Assembly: GCA_010672965.1 (NCBI GenBank)
Contig: JAAHFN010000009.1
Location: 132,682 to 196,681, forward strand
Source: Oscillatoria sp. SIO1A7
GTDB taxonomy: Bacteria > Cyanobacteriota > Cyanobacteriia > Cyanobacteriales > Laspinemataceae
Direction: 5' to 3'
Length of the DNA: 64,000 nt
Below the pieces are notes generated by a model. The model saw only the letters and a program-made list of their open reading frames with translations, searched no databases and was not told the origin of the DNA. This document shows, in pieces, positions 1 through 9,426 of the stretch. Numbering within the stretch: the stretch's first letter is position 1; each line of letters opens with the position of its first letter. Position numbers and translations under genes: made by a program.

Positions 1-226
1 TATAGTCCAGGGCGGCTTGCAATTCTTGTTCGCTGCGGCCTTTCACTTGTTCTTGCCGGTCTGAGTTGAGAAGGCTAACTACCAGTCCTAAAATGGGCGT
101 GATAATCAACCCTCCCATTGCGATCGCCACCAGCAGCTCGATTAGAGTAAAGCCCAGGGTAAAGCCGCCCGGTTTTTTCCGTTCCTGGCGGCGTCGGCGC
201 AGTAGTTTTCTTAGTCCCTTCATCAT
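1..226 (-). CDS. hpsC: Hormogonium polysaccharide pseudopilin HpsC, N-terminal part (cut by window edge)
   Basis: About 75 residues are visible; the rest lies beyond position 1. The start is the first of two ATGs at 226. A basic leader rich in Arg and Lys (residues 1-19) is followed by the prepilin peptidase motif GGFTLGFTLIELLVAIAMGG, which contains Gly before Phe and Glu at +5, then a hydrophobic helix. Proteins of this kind are cleaved by PilD and assemble as minor pilins or pseudopilins. It lies 22 nt downstream of hpsB on the same strand, so hpsA-hpsB-hpsC probably form one operon. Naming it HpsC rests on gene order; it is certainly a type IV pilin-like protein. The GFTL tetrapeptide occurs twice in tandem, which gives two possible cleavage sites. 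Confidence 0.8.
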   Translation of the reverse strand, partial: MMKGLRKLLRRRRQERKKPGGFTLGFTLIELLVAIAMGGLIITPILGLVVSLLNSDRQEQVKGRSEQELQAALDY

Positions 227-248
227 GGTGCGATTTCCCTGTCTCGAA

Positions 249-923
249 TTAATTGCAAGCATCAGCTCTGGCAGCAGAGGGATTGAGGCGGGAGCAGAAA
301 TCCTCGTAATCGGTACTTCCAGAAATGCTAATTTCCGTGGAGATTTCCACCACTGGCGCTTTGCGATTTCCCGAGCCCCCCGTAAAAGCTGCTTGTTGCG
401 TTCCGGTTTGGAGCGCGATCGCATCCCCAAAGGCATCCGCTCGATAGACCCGCGCCAGCAGTCGGTAACCGTCAGCGGGAGTAGCGCCAGTAGTAGGGTT
501 GAAAGCCACCCCCTGAACCACCATATCCGCGACGCTATCAGGTTTACAGGAACCATCTCCATCCCCATCCACGCAATATAGTTGCCTTCCCGCAGGAACA
601 GTGCAATATGCCCTGTGATTATTGTTGCAGTTGAAGGCTCCCGCAGTCGGAGCTGGCGCTGCTGAGGGTAGGGTACTGCTGGGGGTGGGATGGTTGTTCG
701 TATCCGTCTCAGAGCGCAGATAATCGATATAGGTTCGTGCCGCTTGCTGGCCTAGCTCCACCCGTCGCGCCTGGACTCGGGTCGCCACGGCAATCCCGAG
801 AACCGGCGTAATTCCCACCATCAGAATAGTGACAATTATTATTGCTGCCAAAGACTCGATAATGGTAAACCCCGCTTCCGCCGACTGGCGCAAATTGCCT
901 GGTAGTTTTCGTATCTTCATCAT
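249..923 (-). CDS. hpsB: Hormogonium polysaccharide pseudopilin HpsB
   Basis: 224 residues. A short basic leader ends in the prepilin cleavage motif AGFTIIESLAAIIIVT (about residues 17-32), with Glu at +5 and a transmembrane/assembly helix after it. The globular part has a cysteine pair typical of minor pilins. The start codon overlaps the hpsA stop codon (TAATG at 923), which indicates translational coupling. Known from Nostoc: hps pseudopilins are needed for secretion of the polysaccharide used in hormogonium gliding. Here the role is inferred from position beside hpsA. A generic prepilin-type protein is the fallback call. Confidence 0.85.
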   Translation of the reverse strand: MMKIRKLPGNLRQSAEAGFTIIESLAAIIIVTILMVGITPVLGIAVATRVQARRVELGQQAARTYIDYLRSETDTNNHPTPSSTLPSAAPAPTAGAFNCNNNHRAYCTVPAGRQLYCVDGDGDGSCKPDSVADMVVQGVAFNPTTGATPADGYRLLARVYRADAFGDAIALQTGTQQAAFTGGSGNRKAPVVEISTEISISGSTDYEDFCSRLNPSAARADACN

Positions 924-3900
924 TAACCTCCCGTATTGCTGGTACAGAAGCTGCTCGGACGCTGCTCGTCAGGAGCGGCATTTTTAGTAGGTTCTGCCTG
1001 CAACTTGGCGCATAGCAGGGTTTCAATCCAGTCGTCATCCCGGCTCACTTCCCGGAAGAATTCGTTAGGAGAATTATCGGCAGGGGGCAGGGTGAAGGTT
1101 TGGGCAAACAAGTCCGGCGGCTGAGACAGCAACCCTACATCAAAACCCCAATTACGACTTGGCCCATTGAAGAAGGGCGTCTTACCCTGACCCACGTTGA
1201 TGTTATAGATCTGCGGGTAGTCGAAAAGATTTCCATTGGGAGGAGGCGTACTCGGTATCAATGGCTGAAACGGTCCGCTAGCATATTTACTGCGACCCAA
1301 CTGGATGAACGAGCCAAGGATTGTTGTCGTATAGAAGTTTCCACGTCTAATGCGCCAGTTTTCCAGCAAGCGAGGCAAGTTTTGCATCCCGCCATTGTAG
1401 TCGCCGCTACCGCCATTAATAGCCCGGGACGGCGTATCCCGCGAGCCAATGACGAGATTAAAAGTTGTATCTTGAGCCCTGGGCACCCACCGGGTATCAT
1501 CCCTGACGTCTCTCCTGGACGCTCCTGCCTGGGGATTCGGGAAAGTGGCCGTGTTCTGTGCGGGTGCCCCTGTGCCGTTATGGATTTGCAAGACTGGCAC
1601 TAGCAGGGGTTGCTGCACTGTTCCGCTTGTTACTGTGGTATTTCGGTAAAACAGGGGATAATCGTAGCCCCAGTTATTGGCTCCGTTATTGTTCGTCTTA
1701 AACCACAGAGCATTATCCTGTAGCCGAGGTCGGTTTCCGCTGCTGTAGGCAGGGTAAGAGGTCATTGTACCGCCTGCGGTAACCTCAAGGTCGCCGTAAG
1801 TTGGATAATAAGTCGGTACTGGGCTGCTAGCGTCTGAAATACCCATAGGAACTGGTCTTGGTGGATCGGTTCCGTTGTCTTCTACAACCAAATTGTTGTT
1901 GTCGGTTCCCCCAGTAAACCCGGCATTGACTGTAAAGTTGCTCCCTCGCCATCTTAAGAAAGCAACGCGGCGAGGATACCGCTGATCTGCGGGATTTTTA
2001 GGCGGCAAAGCAGTAGTACCAGCTAGTAACCTGGTTGGATCGAACGAGGTTATCTGTACTAGCTGGTATGTTTTTATATCTCTTTCTACGTCTTCTGGTC
2101 GGTCTGCATTTCCATCTTCATTAACATCAATGTTGTCTCCAGCTACCTTAATGCTTGGATCGTCATCACCATCAGTAAAGTCATAACCTACCACCCAGTC
2201 ATCAGGTCCGCAAGCAGAGACTGGCAGCTTGCGGCAGATTTCCATTACATATTCTGGGAAACTACCGCGCCGCTGCACTGGGGTAACAAAGTTGTTGAAA
2301 TAGGAGCTGTTGCGAGGGGTTGCTGGATTGTTGTTGTTCGGATTGTTCTCGTAGCTAGCATCGGTGAAAGTTGTATCCGTGCCATTTAAAATGCCATCTT
2401 CGTTGGTATCAAACTGTCCGCCACTGCTCAAGCCATTGGTTGCAAAATTGTTGGCATAGAAGCCATTAAGCCGGCGAGCTACGTTAGCGGGTACTTGCCT
2501 TTCATCTAAGTTGACTGTAGTGTCATCTTTGTTTCCATTGCTGTTGAGATCCATGTACAGAACTGTCTCGTCCAAGGCAACCCCTGTATCGGTGCTGTCT
2601 CCATCATTATTTAAATCGTAGTTGAAGATTCCAGCATTGTTTCTCAGGTCGAAATCTCCCTCATTGCGGAAGCCGAACTGGAAATTATCCGATAGCAGAG
2701 TTACCGCATCGGCCAGCACCGTCGCCGGTCGCCAACTGTCCCCAGTGCTACAATCGGGCAGCCTCGGATCGTTAACGCGACAAGCAAAATTGGGATTGAG
2801 AGTATTCTGAGCCCGACTGTAGAAGTTGCTCCAATTTGCAGCCAAGGCATTGGTGAACTCTTCTTGGGTATGAGGATTAAAAGTACCCTGGATATAAACG
2901 GGCAAATCGGAAGCCAAGATCAGTCCCTTTTCCTGCACTATCCTTTCCACTGCTAGGGGCGGAGAAGCATCGTTTTGACCGTCGTTATTGCGATCGTTGC
3001 GAGCTAGTCGATCGCCGTTTATCAGCAGAATGCCGTTAGGACGGCGGGTTGGGTCAACTCGGGAATCAGTTGGACTGAGCAGTTCTATGCTCTCTTCAGG
3101 TAGAAGGTTTCCAGCTTCATCGGTTCTCCTGCTCCAATCCATCAGCGCGTCATCTCGGGTTGCGTAGATAATGCCGCTGTTTGGCAGCATATACTCTGGC
3201 TTCGGTTCATTATCCTCTGTAGCGAAGGGTACGTCTTCATTGCGCAGCAGGTTCAAATTCAACTGAGTCGCCCGAATTTCTAAAGGCTGGCGCTCTGCCA
3301 AATCAAGGTCGTACCGGCCGGTTAGCTGGTTGCGGTAATCGATTGTGCTGCTGACATTAAAGGTTTCGTCGTTTGCGGCTCTGTCCGGGTTAGTTGGGTC
3401 TGTATTGTCGGCATCTATAGCCTTTATTTGCCTTGCATCCAAAAAGGCCACTTCCCGAATTGCGTCGGTAGGAACATAAGTGGGGGGAGTACCAAGAGCG
3501 AACCCGTTCGTGCCCAAAATCCCCAAGGAACATAGAGCGGCGTGAATTGCCGATTGCTGCGCTATGGTGCGATCGCCAGCATCTTCCATCAACGCTTCTC
3601 TCAAGGGCTTGTTGACAAAGCGACCATCGGGAAAGACCAAGTTGGCTTGATGGTTGAGAATTCCTTCCACCGTCGTAGAAGTTGCCGTCCCCGGTAATAA
3701 GTCAGTTGTAGCATTCGGGGTAGCAGCGCTGGTCGGAGCCGCAGTGGTTGGAGGACCATACACAACGCCATTATTAGATTTGGCGTTCCTGTCGTCGGCA
3801 CCTGCTATTGGGCTTGCAGCTGGCTTTGCCGTTTTGCTGTTCGTCGGATCGTAATAGCTGCTAACGCAGGCTATAGGAGCTTGTTCCGTATCCCCCTGTT

Positions 3901-6340
3901 CTATAGAGTCGAAGGCGTAGTGATATACCGCCGTCGCCCGCATCCGCAAATCTCCCTTAGCGTATTGAGGCGTATCTGGGTCAATACTCGTAGCCGGTGC
4001 AGTAGCTAGGGTTACATTTGTTAGTTCTTTCCAACCTTCGTCAGGAGTTAAGTTGTCGTTGCTATAGACCTTAGACCCTTGTCCCGGCGACATGGGCATG
4101 GTGTCGGGCCATACAACGGGATATTCTTCCACATCTGTTGTCACCGGATCGTCGTAGGTCGGGACTGGTAGCGGCGGCAGAAAAGACATCAGCCGCTCGT
4201 ACACCCCAGCGCCAGTAATGACCCGCAGCCCCCCCACTCCATCCAGAACTGTTTCCGGTTTCTTAGCTGCGCTTTCTTCCCAGAATTTCCCTCGGCCAGT
4301 TTCCCCGGCGTCGGCCAGAGAGGATACCCGGGTGGTGCGAGTGCGAATCACTTGATCTGGTGCGGGCGGATCGTCCCAGTTGGTCGTGCCGTTTATCTCT
4401 TGGGGAGTATCTTGACCTACAAACTTGTTGCCGTCAGCGTCCCAGCGCAGGGCTGGCAGGTTATTCCCCGCTAAAATCCTGTCTCCCAGAAACTGTTCCT
4501 TGCCCAGCTCTTTTTGTCGTTCTGGTTCCGTGGCTTGGAGCTGACCGGGAACAATACTTAGATTGGTTGGACCGTTATTCGATCCAGTCAGAGCCCGGTT
4601 GGTTGCGGTGCTTTGCGTGGGAAACATCCAGTCATCTGGCGGTCGCAGGCTATCTCCACTGTCCTGCAGTACGTTGCCAGTAGTGAAGCTTCCCAGGGCA
4701 CTATTCCCATCTGCTACTTCGCTAAAAGGAACCTTGCGGGTGCGATTTCTAAAATAAGTTTCTAGCTCTTCTTGCCTGACATCGGCTGCTGTTAAGGTCG
4801 AGTCTGCTGCAATACGTTGGGCGACAGCCTGGCTAACCACCGTTGGATCGGTCGATGAGTTGTTGGCTACTTGCGCTCTTACCAGCAAGTCGATCCGCTG
4901 AGAATAAGCATCGTTGTTATAGATGACAGCCAGGGGAGTTTGGGTCACCGATTGATTGTTGGTATCTACCGAGGCTGTCGGGGCTCCCGTCCTTTCGGTT
5001 TCTTCCTTATCGTACAAATGTACTGTCACCGCATTGCGAAAAATATTATTGTTATCCCCAGTCCAGCCATTGACCACATTGCCGCCGATGATAATCTTGG
5101 CATTCTCCTCGGTGTAGTAGCAGGAGTTAACGCCGCTGACTTGATACAAATCCAGGCTAGCCCCGAAGCCAAAATGGGTAAGTATCAAATTGCCGTTAGT
5201 AACCATCCGCCCGTTCAGGCGAAAAGGCGAACCGGCTCCTATTTCCAGGTCGTCTTCATAGACCACTGCATTATTGAGCAGGGGAACCCGGGAGCGGTCT
5301 TGCTGATATTCCAGACCGGAAAAAGTCGAGCTATTTTTGGTTTCAAAATCGTCGGGATTCTCTGTTGGATTCGACCTACTCAACACGTTGTTGAGGTCGT
5401 TTCCTGTAATGGGTATCGTCGCCGTGAAGACATATATGCTTTTCTTTAGCAATGCTTGGGACTGATACCAACCGGAGGCCCCCACCAAACTGGCGCTGGT
5501 AGCCAGAGCCCCGGCGCATTGGGCGCTGCCTATTCCTTCTACAGGAGGCATAGGGGGCGTTCTAGCATCCAGCCTGCTTCTGGGCCGGTTAAATGCCCCA
5601 GTGCTTGGTTCTCGCTCGGGACTGCGCAAGTAGATGCCGTAGAGGCTGAAGCTATCGTATAGGCCGTTGTTATCCGTATCGACGGGATACCTCCAGGCCG
5701 TGGTTATCTCTTCGTTGTCCTCAAGAGCATTAATGTTGTTATCTTTACCATCTGTATCTATTCCCGAGGTACCATCAAAATCGTACCTAACGCTCAGGCG
5801 CACCTCGTCCCCAAAAGTATAGGTATCCTTAGCCATCGCATCATAGAGAACCCTATCCGATGGAGTGGCCCTAGGGATAGTCGGGTCTCCAGTGAGCAGA
5901 AAGGAAATTTTGGCATTCGCCCGATCCAGTGCCGGTTTTGCCGCGCTAATTGACTCTTCGCTAGCTCTTATCAACTGAGCGTTATTGGCTCGGTCGAAGG
6001 AGCGAATCGTAATGGCGCTGACCACCAATATGACTATCAAAATAATCATGGTCACCGTTGGCAAAACAAAGCCGCCTGCCATTTGGCGAATACGGCGGCT
6101 CTGGCTAATTGGCTGGCGGCGAAGATTGCGGCGGCTCTGGCTAGTTGGCTGGCGGCGAAGATTGCGGCGGCTCTGCCTGTTGCTACGGCCGAGCCGCAGG
6201 AGTCGCCGCAACAGCCAACTGCCCGGGCCTTTTGCTATGGCTCTGGCCAGTTGGCGAATCTGCTTCAATATCCGCCCGAGTAGCTTTAGGAGTTGCTTGA
6301 AGAAAAGATATATAGCCCGATTGACCCTGGGTTTTGACAT
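923..6340 (-). CDS. hpsA: Hormogonium polysaccharide biosynthesis protein HpsA (about 1805 aa)
   Basis: Very large secreted or surface protein. I prefer the start at 6340 (MSKPRVNRA...); an in-frame ATG at 6400 would add 20 residues. The N-terminus is strongly basic and holds a 12-residue Arg-rich unit about 2.5 times, followed by GGFVLPTVTMIILIVILVV, a pilin-like membrane helix without the Glu at +5 of true pilins. The long ectodomain carries many Asp/Asn-rich loops resembling calcium-binding EF-hand or dockerin loops: DTDNNGLYDS (about residue 225), DRNNDGQND (1115), DLNNDGD (1245), DLNSNGNKDD (1265), DTNEDGILNG (1315), DVNEDGNADR (1405). Length, order with hpsB/hpsC and composition fit HpsA. 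Its exact biochemical role is not known from the sequence. Confidence 0.88.
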   Translation of the reverse strand: MSKPRVNRAIYLFFKQLLKLLGRILKQIRQLARAIAKGPGSWLLRRLLRLGRSNRQSRRNLRRQPTSQSRRNLRRQPISQSRRIRQMAGGFVLPTVTMIILIVILVVSAITIRSFDRANNAQLIRASEESISAAKPALDRANAKISFLLTGDPTIPRATPSDRVLYDAMAKDTYTFGDEVRLSVRYDFDGTSGIDTDGKDNNINALEDNEEITTAWRYPVDTDNNGLYDSFSLYGIYLRSPEREPSTGAFNRPRSRLDARTPPMPPVEGIGSAQCAGALATSASLVGASGWYQSQALLKKSIYVFTATIPITGNDLNNVLSRSNPTENPDDFETKNSSTFSGLEYQQDRSRVPLLNNAVVYEDDLEIGAGSPFRLNGRMVTNGNLILTHFGFGASLDLYQVSGVNSCYYTEENAKIIIGGNVVNGWTGDNNNIFRNAVTVHLYDKEETERTGAPTASVDTNNQSVTQTPLAVIYNNDAYSQRIDLLVRAQVANNSSTDPTVVSQAVAQRIAADSTLTAADVRQEELETYFRNRTRKVPFSEVADGNSALGSFTTGNVLQDSGDSLRPPDDWMFPTQSTATNRALTGSNNGPTNLSIVPGQLQATEPERQKELGKEQFLGDRILAGNNLPALRWDADGNKFVGQDTPQEINGTTNWDDPPAPDQVIRTRTTRVSSLADAGETGRGKFWEESAAKKPETVLDGVGGLRVITGAGVYERLMSFLPPLPVPTYDDPVTTDVEEYPVVWPDTMPMSPGQGSKVYSNDNLTPDEGWKELTNVTLATAPATSIDPDTPQYAKGDLRMRATAVYHYAFDSIEQGDTEQAPIACVSSYYDPTNSKTAKPAASPIAGADDRNAKSNNGVVYGPPTTAAPTSAATPNATTDLLPGTATSTTVEGILNHQANLVFPDGRFVNKPLREALMEDAGDRTIAQQSAIHAALCSLGILGTNGFALGTPPTYVPTDAIREVAFLDARQIKAIDADNTDPTNPDRAANDETFNVSSTIDYRNQLTGRYDLDLAERQPLEIRATQLNLNLLRNEDVPFATEDNEPKPEYMLPNSGIIYATRDDALMDWSRRTDEAGNLLPEESIELLSPTDSRVDPTRRPNGILLINGDRLARNDRNNDGQNDASPPLAVERIVQEKGLILASDLPVYIQGTFNPHTQEEFTNALAANWSNFYSRAQNTLNPNFACRVNDPRLPDCSTGDSWRPATVLADAVTLLSDNFQFGFRNEGDFDLRNNAGIFNYDLNNDGDSTDTGVALDETVLYMDLNSNGNKDDTTVNLDERQVPANVARRLNGFYANNFATNGLSSGGQFDTNEDGILNGTDTTFTDASYENNPNNNNPATPRNSSYFNNFVTPVQRRGSFPEYVMEICRKLPVSACGPDDWVVGYDFTDGDDDPSIKVAGDNIDVNEDGNADRPEDVERDIKTYQLVQITSFDPTRLLAGTTALPPKNPADQRYPRRVAFLRWRGSNFTVNAGFTGGTDNNNLVVEDNGTDPPRPVPMGISDASSPVPTYYPTYGDLEVTAGGTMTSYPAYSSGNRPRLQDNALWFKTNNNGANNWGYDYPLFYRNTTVTSGTVQQPLLVPVLQIHNGTGAPAQNTATFPNPQAGASRRDVRDDTRWVPRAQDTTFNLVIGSRDTPSRAINGGSGDYNGGMQNLPRLLENWRIRRGNFYTTTILGSFIQLGRSKYASGPFQPLIPSTPPPNGNLFDYPQIYNINVGQGKTPFFNGPSRNWGFDVGLLSQPPDLFAQTFTLPPADNSPNEFFREVSRDDDWIETLLCAKLQAEPTKNAAPDEQRPSSFCTSNTGG
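6093..6179 (-). repeat. hpsA: 36-bp tandem repeat inside hpsA (about 2.4 copies)
   Basis: Two units at 6093-6128 and 6129-6164 differ at one base (taatt/tagtt), followed by 15 bases of a third. In hpsA they encode repeats of QSRRNLRRQP plus TS or IS, just before the membrane helix. The number of positive charges on the cytoplasmic side can therefore vary by slippage without a frameshift. Confidence 0.9.
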
Positions 6341-6400
6341 GGTTTGGTCCCTGGCTGTAAGCTTGGCGAGAACTAGCGACAAAAACAGCGAAAGAGGCAA

Positions 6401-6997
6401 CCCTGGCAGTTGCCTATTCCCGTCCTAACCTCATTTCAATGCGATCGTCAACCGTGAAAATTCAGAGGCTAAGTAATTGCAGATCTTGCTTAATTTTTTC
6501 TATTATACCTATTTGCACAATCAATATATATAGCTTTCTGTAGGGGCGATTCGCGAATCGCCCCTACAGGGTATTTTATGCCATTTATTATAGATATCCG
6601 GTCTGTTAGTAGAGAGGGATATCTAATCAAGGTAAATAATCAAACCAACAAGCGATGCACCAGCTTTTCTTTTAACTCGTCGGTCCTAATTTATAAGTAG
6701 AGAGCCTCTTTTGACGATCGCGATTGAGTTAGAGGAGAGACTATATATATAGTACCCACTCTTGAGCAAAAAGCGATCGCTCTTCGGCAAAAAGCAAAAA
6801 AGCGGTCAGCTCTCAGCTCTCAGCAGTCAGCTAAAAGCACGGATTAGCAAAAAGCTCAGAGCTGAGAGCCTTCTTGGGATGGCATTGGGCAAATAGCTAA
6901 TTGACAAGGCTTTGACTGAAAGCTGACTGCTGATAGCTGAGAGCTTGCTATAAAACTCAAATCTCTCCCCAATGCCCCATGCCCCATGCCCAATTCC
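6401..6997. other. Intergenic space between hpsA and rpmB
   Basis: About 600 bases with no convincing gene. It holds a 32-bp perfect palindrome (6538-6569), AT-rich stretches at 6480-6540 and 6590-6760 that could contain the hpsA promoter, and low-complexity repeats based on cagtcagct/agctctcagct at 6805-6950. Confidence 0.7.
6538..6569. repeat. 32-bp perfect palindrome; core also present inside clpB
   Basis: Both halves match exactly around the centre TTCG|CGAA. The inner 28 bases (6540-6567) are identical to 29004-29031 in clpB. It would form a hairpin in RNA from either strand. It looks like a small dispersed palindromic repeat. Confidence 0.95.
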
Positions 6998-7234
6998 CTA
7001 AACTTTATTCAAGTCAATGCCCGCTTCTTTAGCAAAAGCTTGCAAGCCTTTGCGCTGCAGGGTCTTAATCGCTGTGGTAGAGAGGCGCAACCTCACCCAG
7101 CGCTTGCCTTGGGGCCACCAAACTCGCTTCCACTGTAGGTTAACTTCCTGGAGCTTATGGGTGCGCCGGTGGGAGTGGGAGACGGACATGGCATTGTTAG
7201 CCTTTTTGCCGGTAAGCTGGCATCTGCGTGACAT
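6998..7234 (-). CDS. rpmB: 50S ribosomal protein L28
   Basis: 78 residues, the normal length in cyanobacteria. It begins [20 protein letters not shown] and continues with the conserved [13 protein letters not shown] and [17 protein letters not shown] segments of the L28 family. Part of the large ribosomal subunit. It lies about 210 bp downstream of htpG on the same strand, separated by a repeat patch, so it may share that transcript or have its own promoter. Confidence 0.97.
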   Translation of the reverse strand: MSRRCQLTGKKANNAMSVSHSHRRTHKLQEVNLQWKRVWWPQGKRWVRLRLSTTAIKTLQRKGLQAFAKEAGIDLNKV

Positions 7235-7269
7235 AGAGATTCTCCGCGAAATTTAAGTTCTATCGAGTA

Positions 7270-7443
7270 AAGACTATTGTAGAACGGGGCATTGGGCATT
7301 GGGCATTGGGCATTGGCTAGAAACCGGGTTTCTTACCAACATTCTCCGGTTGTTACCAAAAATTGTGGCAGAAACCCGGTTTCTTTAGGTTGCGCGTCTT
7401 CCAATGCCCCACACCCCACACCCTACACCCCACACCCTACACC
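7270..7443. repeat. Short tandem heptamer repeats and AAACCCGGTTT palindromes
   Basis: Contains a run of gggcatt heptamers (about 7285-7316), two copies of the dispersed palindrome agaaacccggtttct in opposite order (about 7319-7335 and 7371-7385), and a run of caccc(c/t)a heptamers up to the htpG stop codon. Such STRR sequences are a known cyanobacterial feature. Confidence 0.85.
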
Positions 7444-9426
7444 CTAGCCATTCGTGGCGCGATCGGTCAGGCGGGTGAGGACCTGGTTGGAACGCTCTAC
7501 AAAAGACTTCATGCCATCGGCGTCAAAAGCCTTCTGAGCCATAAGCGCCAAGTCATAGACATGCTGGCAAATCATCTCTGCCAGCTCCGCCGAGGGAGAT
7601 TTGCCGCTCCCTTGAATAATGCTGCCTTGGCTCAAAGAAGCCAGATGTTGGATTAGAGGGTGGGAAGTATTGACCAGCAAAATATGCTCTTCGGGGAACT
7701 GAGCCATCTCCTGAGCTACCAAAGCATTCATATCCCGCAAGCGGCGCAGAAACTCCGGCAGGAGAACCATTGCCGGGGGCGTGCTTTCCGGGTTATCGGA
7801 CTTGAGCGCCTCGGTCTTGATATTGACCTTGGGCTTATTGAGGGCCTGCTCGAAGATTTCCTTAATCTGTTCGCTGCGAGTCTTGTTAGTGGTCGGATCG
7901 ACTATCTCGGCATCCTGATTTTTGTCCAGGAGTTGGTCGTCTATCTCGGAGTCCACCCGCGAGAACTTGACATCTGTATGCTCGCGCTCCAGGAAGCTAA
8001 TAAAGTGGGGGTCGATGAAGGCGTCCATATAAAGGACTTCCAGCCCTTGACTTTTGTGGAGTTCTATATAAGGAGACTGGCTGACTTCATCGGTGCAGTA
8101 GAATACCCGATTTGGACGATCTTCTTTATTGCGCTCCAGATATTCTTCCAGAGTCGTGTAGGAAGGCCCATCGCTAGTACCCTCGGGGGTAACGTTTTTC
8201 CAGGCATCCCCTTCCTCGGACTGGACTTCCACCGCTGGGGCTTCCGGTTGGGCGGGATTGAGTTCAGCGGTGGTGCGAAAAACGACAATATCTTGGGTTT
8301 GTTTTTTGAATTTCTCGTCGTTGAGGCAGCCAAACTTGACGAAGGTGCCGATATCCTGCCAGCAGCGGATATATTCTGCCCGGTCTTCCTTATATAGGGC
8401 ATTGAGGCGATCGCCCACTTTCTTGGCAATAAAATCGGCAATCTTGCGCACCGTGCGGTCCATTTGCAAGGCGCTGCGGGAGACATTCAGGGGGATATCG
8501 GGACTATCCAGCACCCCGCGCATGGGCAGGAGAAACTTGGGAATAATCTCTTCGACATGTTCGCTGACAAAAACCTGATTGCAGAAAAGCTTAATCTCCC
8601 CCTTAGTCACGTCAACGTCGGGCCGCATTTTGGGGAAATAGAGAATCCCGTTGACCAGGAAGGGATAGTCTGTATTGAGGTGAACCCAGAGCAGGGGTTC
8701 TTCTTGGAAGGGATAGAGATAGCGATAAAATTCTAGATAATCTTCTTTAGTCAGGCTGCTGGGAGATTCGCGCCAAAGGGCCTTTTGCTTATTGACGACT
8801 TCCCCATTCAGCTTAATCGGCACCGCCATAAAGTCGCAGTAGGTTTTGACCAACTGCTTAATCCGAGCCTCCTCCAGATATTCTTTATCTTCTTCGGGAA
8901 TAGTCAGAGTAATAGTGGTGCCGCGATCGCTGCGGCTGGACTCGCCCAGTTCAAAGGTAGGGGAACCGTCGCAGGACCAATGAACCGCCTCAGCTCCTTC
9001 TTTATAGGAGAGAGTATCGATTTCTACCTGAGTGGCTACCATAAAAGAGGAATAGAAGCCGAGACCGAAATGGCCGATAATTTGTTGGCTGCCCCCACCT
9101 TTATATTTATTGAGAAATTCTTCAGCGCTAGAGAAAGCAACTTGATTGATGTATTTTTTCACCTCGTCGGCGGTCATACCGATACCGTTGTCGGAGATGG
9201 AAAGAGTGTTTTTGCTTTTATCTACGGCGATGACAATTTCCGGTTCGCCGACTTCGCCGCTTAGTTCTCCAGAGTAGGAGACCATCTTGAGCTTCTCGAT
9301 GGCATCTACGGCGTTGGAGACCAGTTCTCGAAAGAATATCTCGTGGTCGGAGTATAGGGACTTCTTGATAATGGGGAATATATTCTCGGTATGAATCGAG
9401 ATTGTGCCTTTTTCGAGTACTGCCAT
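7444..9426 (-). CDS. htpG: Molecular chaperone HtpG (Hsp90)
   Basis: 660 residues, full length for cyanobacterial HtpG. The N-terminal GHKL ATPase domain shows RELVSNAVDAIEKL (catalytic Glu34, Mg-binding Asn38), DNGIGM near 80 and the lid/ATP motif GHFGLGFYSSFMV near 120. The middle domain includes LPMRGVLDSPDIPLNVSR, and a C-terminal dimerisation region follows. There is no MEEVD tail, as expected for bacteria. It acts as a cytosolic dimer that refolds client proteins under heat and other stress. The 3' end runs directly into a heptamer-repeat patch. Confidence 0.98.
   Translation of the reverse strand: MAVLEKGTISIHTENIFPIIKKSLYSDHEIFFRELVSNAVDAIEKLKMVSYSGELSGEVGEPEIVIAVDKSKNTLSISDNGIGMTADEVKKYINQVAFSSAEEFLNKYKGGGSQQIIGHFGLGFYSSFMVATQVEIDTLSYKEGAEAVHWSCDGSPTFELGESSRSDRGTTITLTIPEEDKEYLEEARIKQLVKTYCDFMAVPIKLNGEVVNKQKALWRESPSSLTKEDYLEFYRYLYPFQEEPLLWVHLNTDYPFLVNGILYFPKMRPDVDVTKGEIKLFCNQVFVSEHVEEIIPKFLLPMRGVLDSPDIPLNVSRSALQMDRTVRKIADFIAKKVGDRLNALYKEDRAEYIRCWQDIGTFVKFGCLNDEKFKKQTQDIVVFRTTAELNPAQPEAPAVEVQSEEGDAWKNVTPEGTSDGPSYTTLEEYLERNKEDRPNRVFYCTDEVSQSPYIELHKSQGLEVLYMDAFIDPHFISFLEREHTDVKFSRVDSEIDDQLLDKNQDAEIVDPTTNKTRSEQIKEIFEQALNKPKVNIKTEALKSDNPESTPPAMVLLPEFLRRLRDMNALVAQEMAQFPEEHILLVNTSHPLIQHLASLSQGSIIQGSGKSPSAELAEMICQHVYDLALMAQKAFDADGMKSFVERSNQVLTRLTDRATNG

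Noticed and set aside
66-581. Open frame of 171 codons on the plus strand
   Set aside because: Antisense to hpsC and hpsB, which have clear pilin motifs; many arginines and no motif.
4871-5449. Open frame of 192 codons antisense to hpsA
   Set aside because: Composition follows from the complementary strand of hpsA; no domain and no ribosome binding site.
7660-8397. Open frame of 245 codons antisense to htpG
   Set aside because: A shadow of a highly conserved gene; no independent signature.
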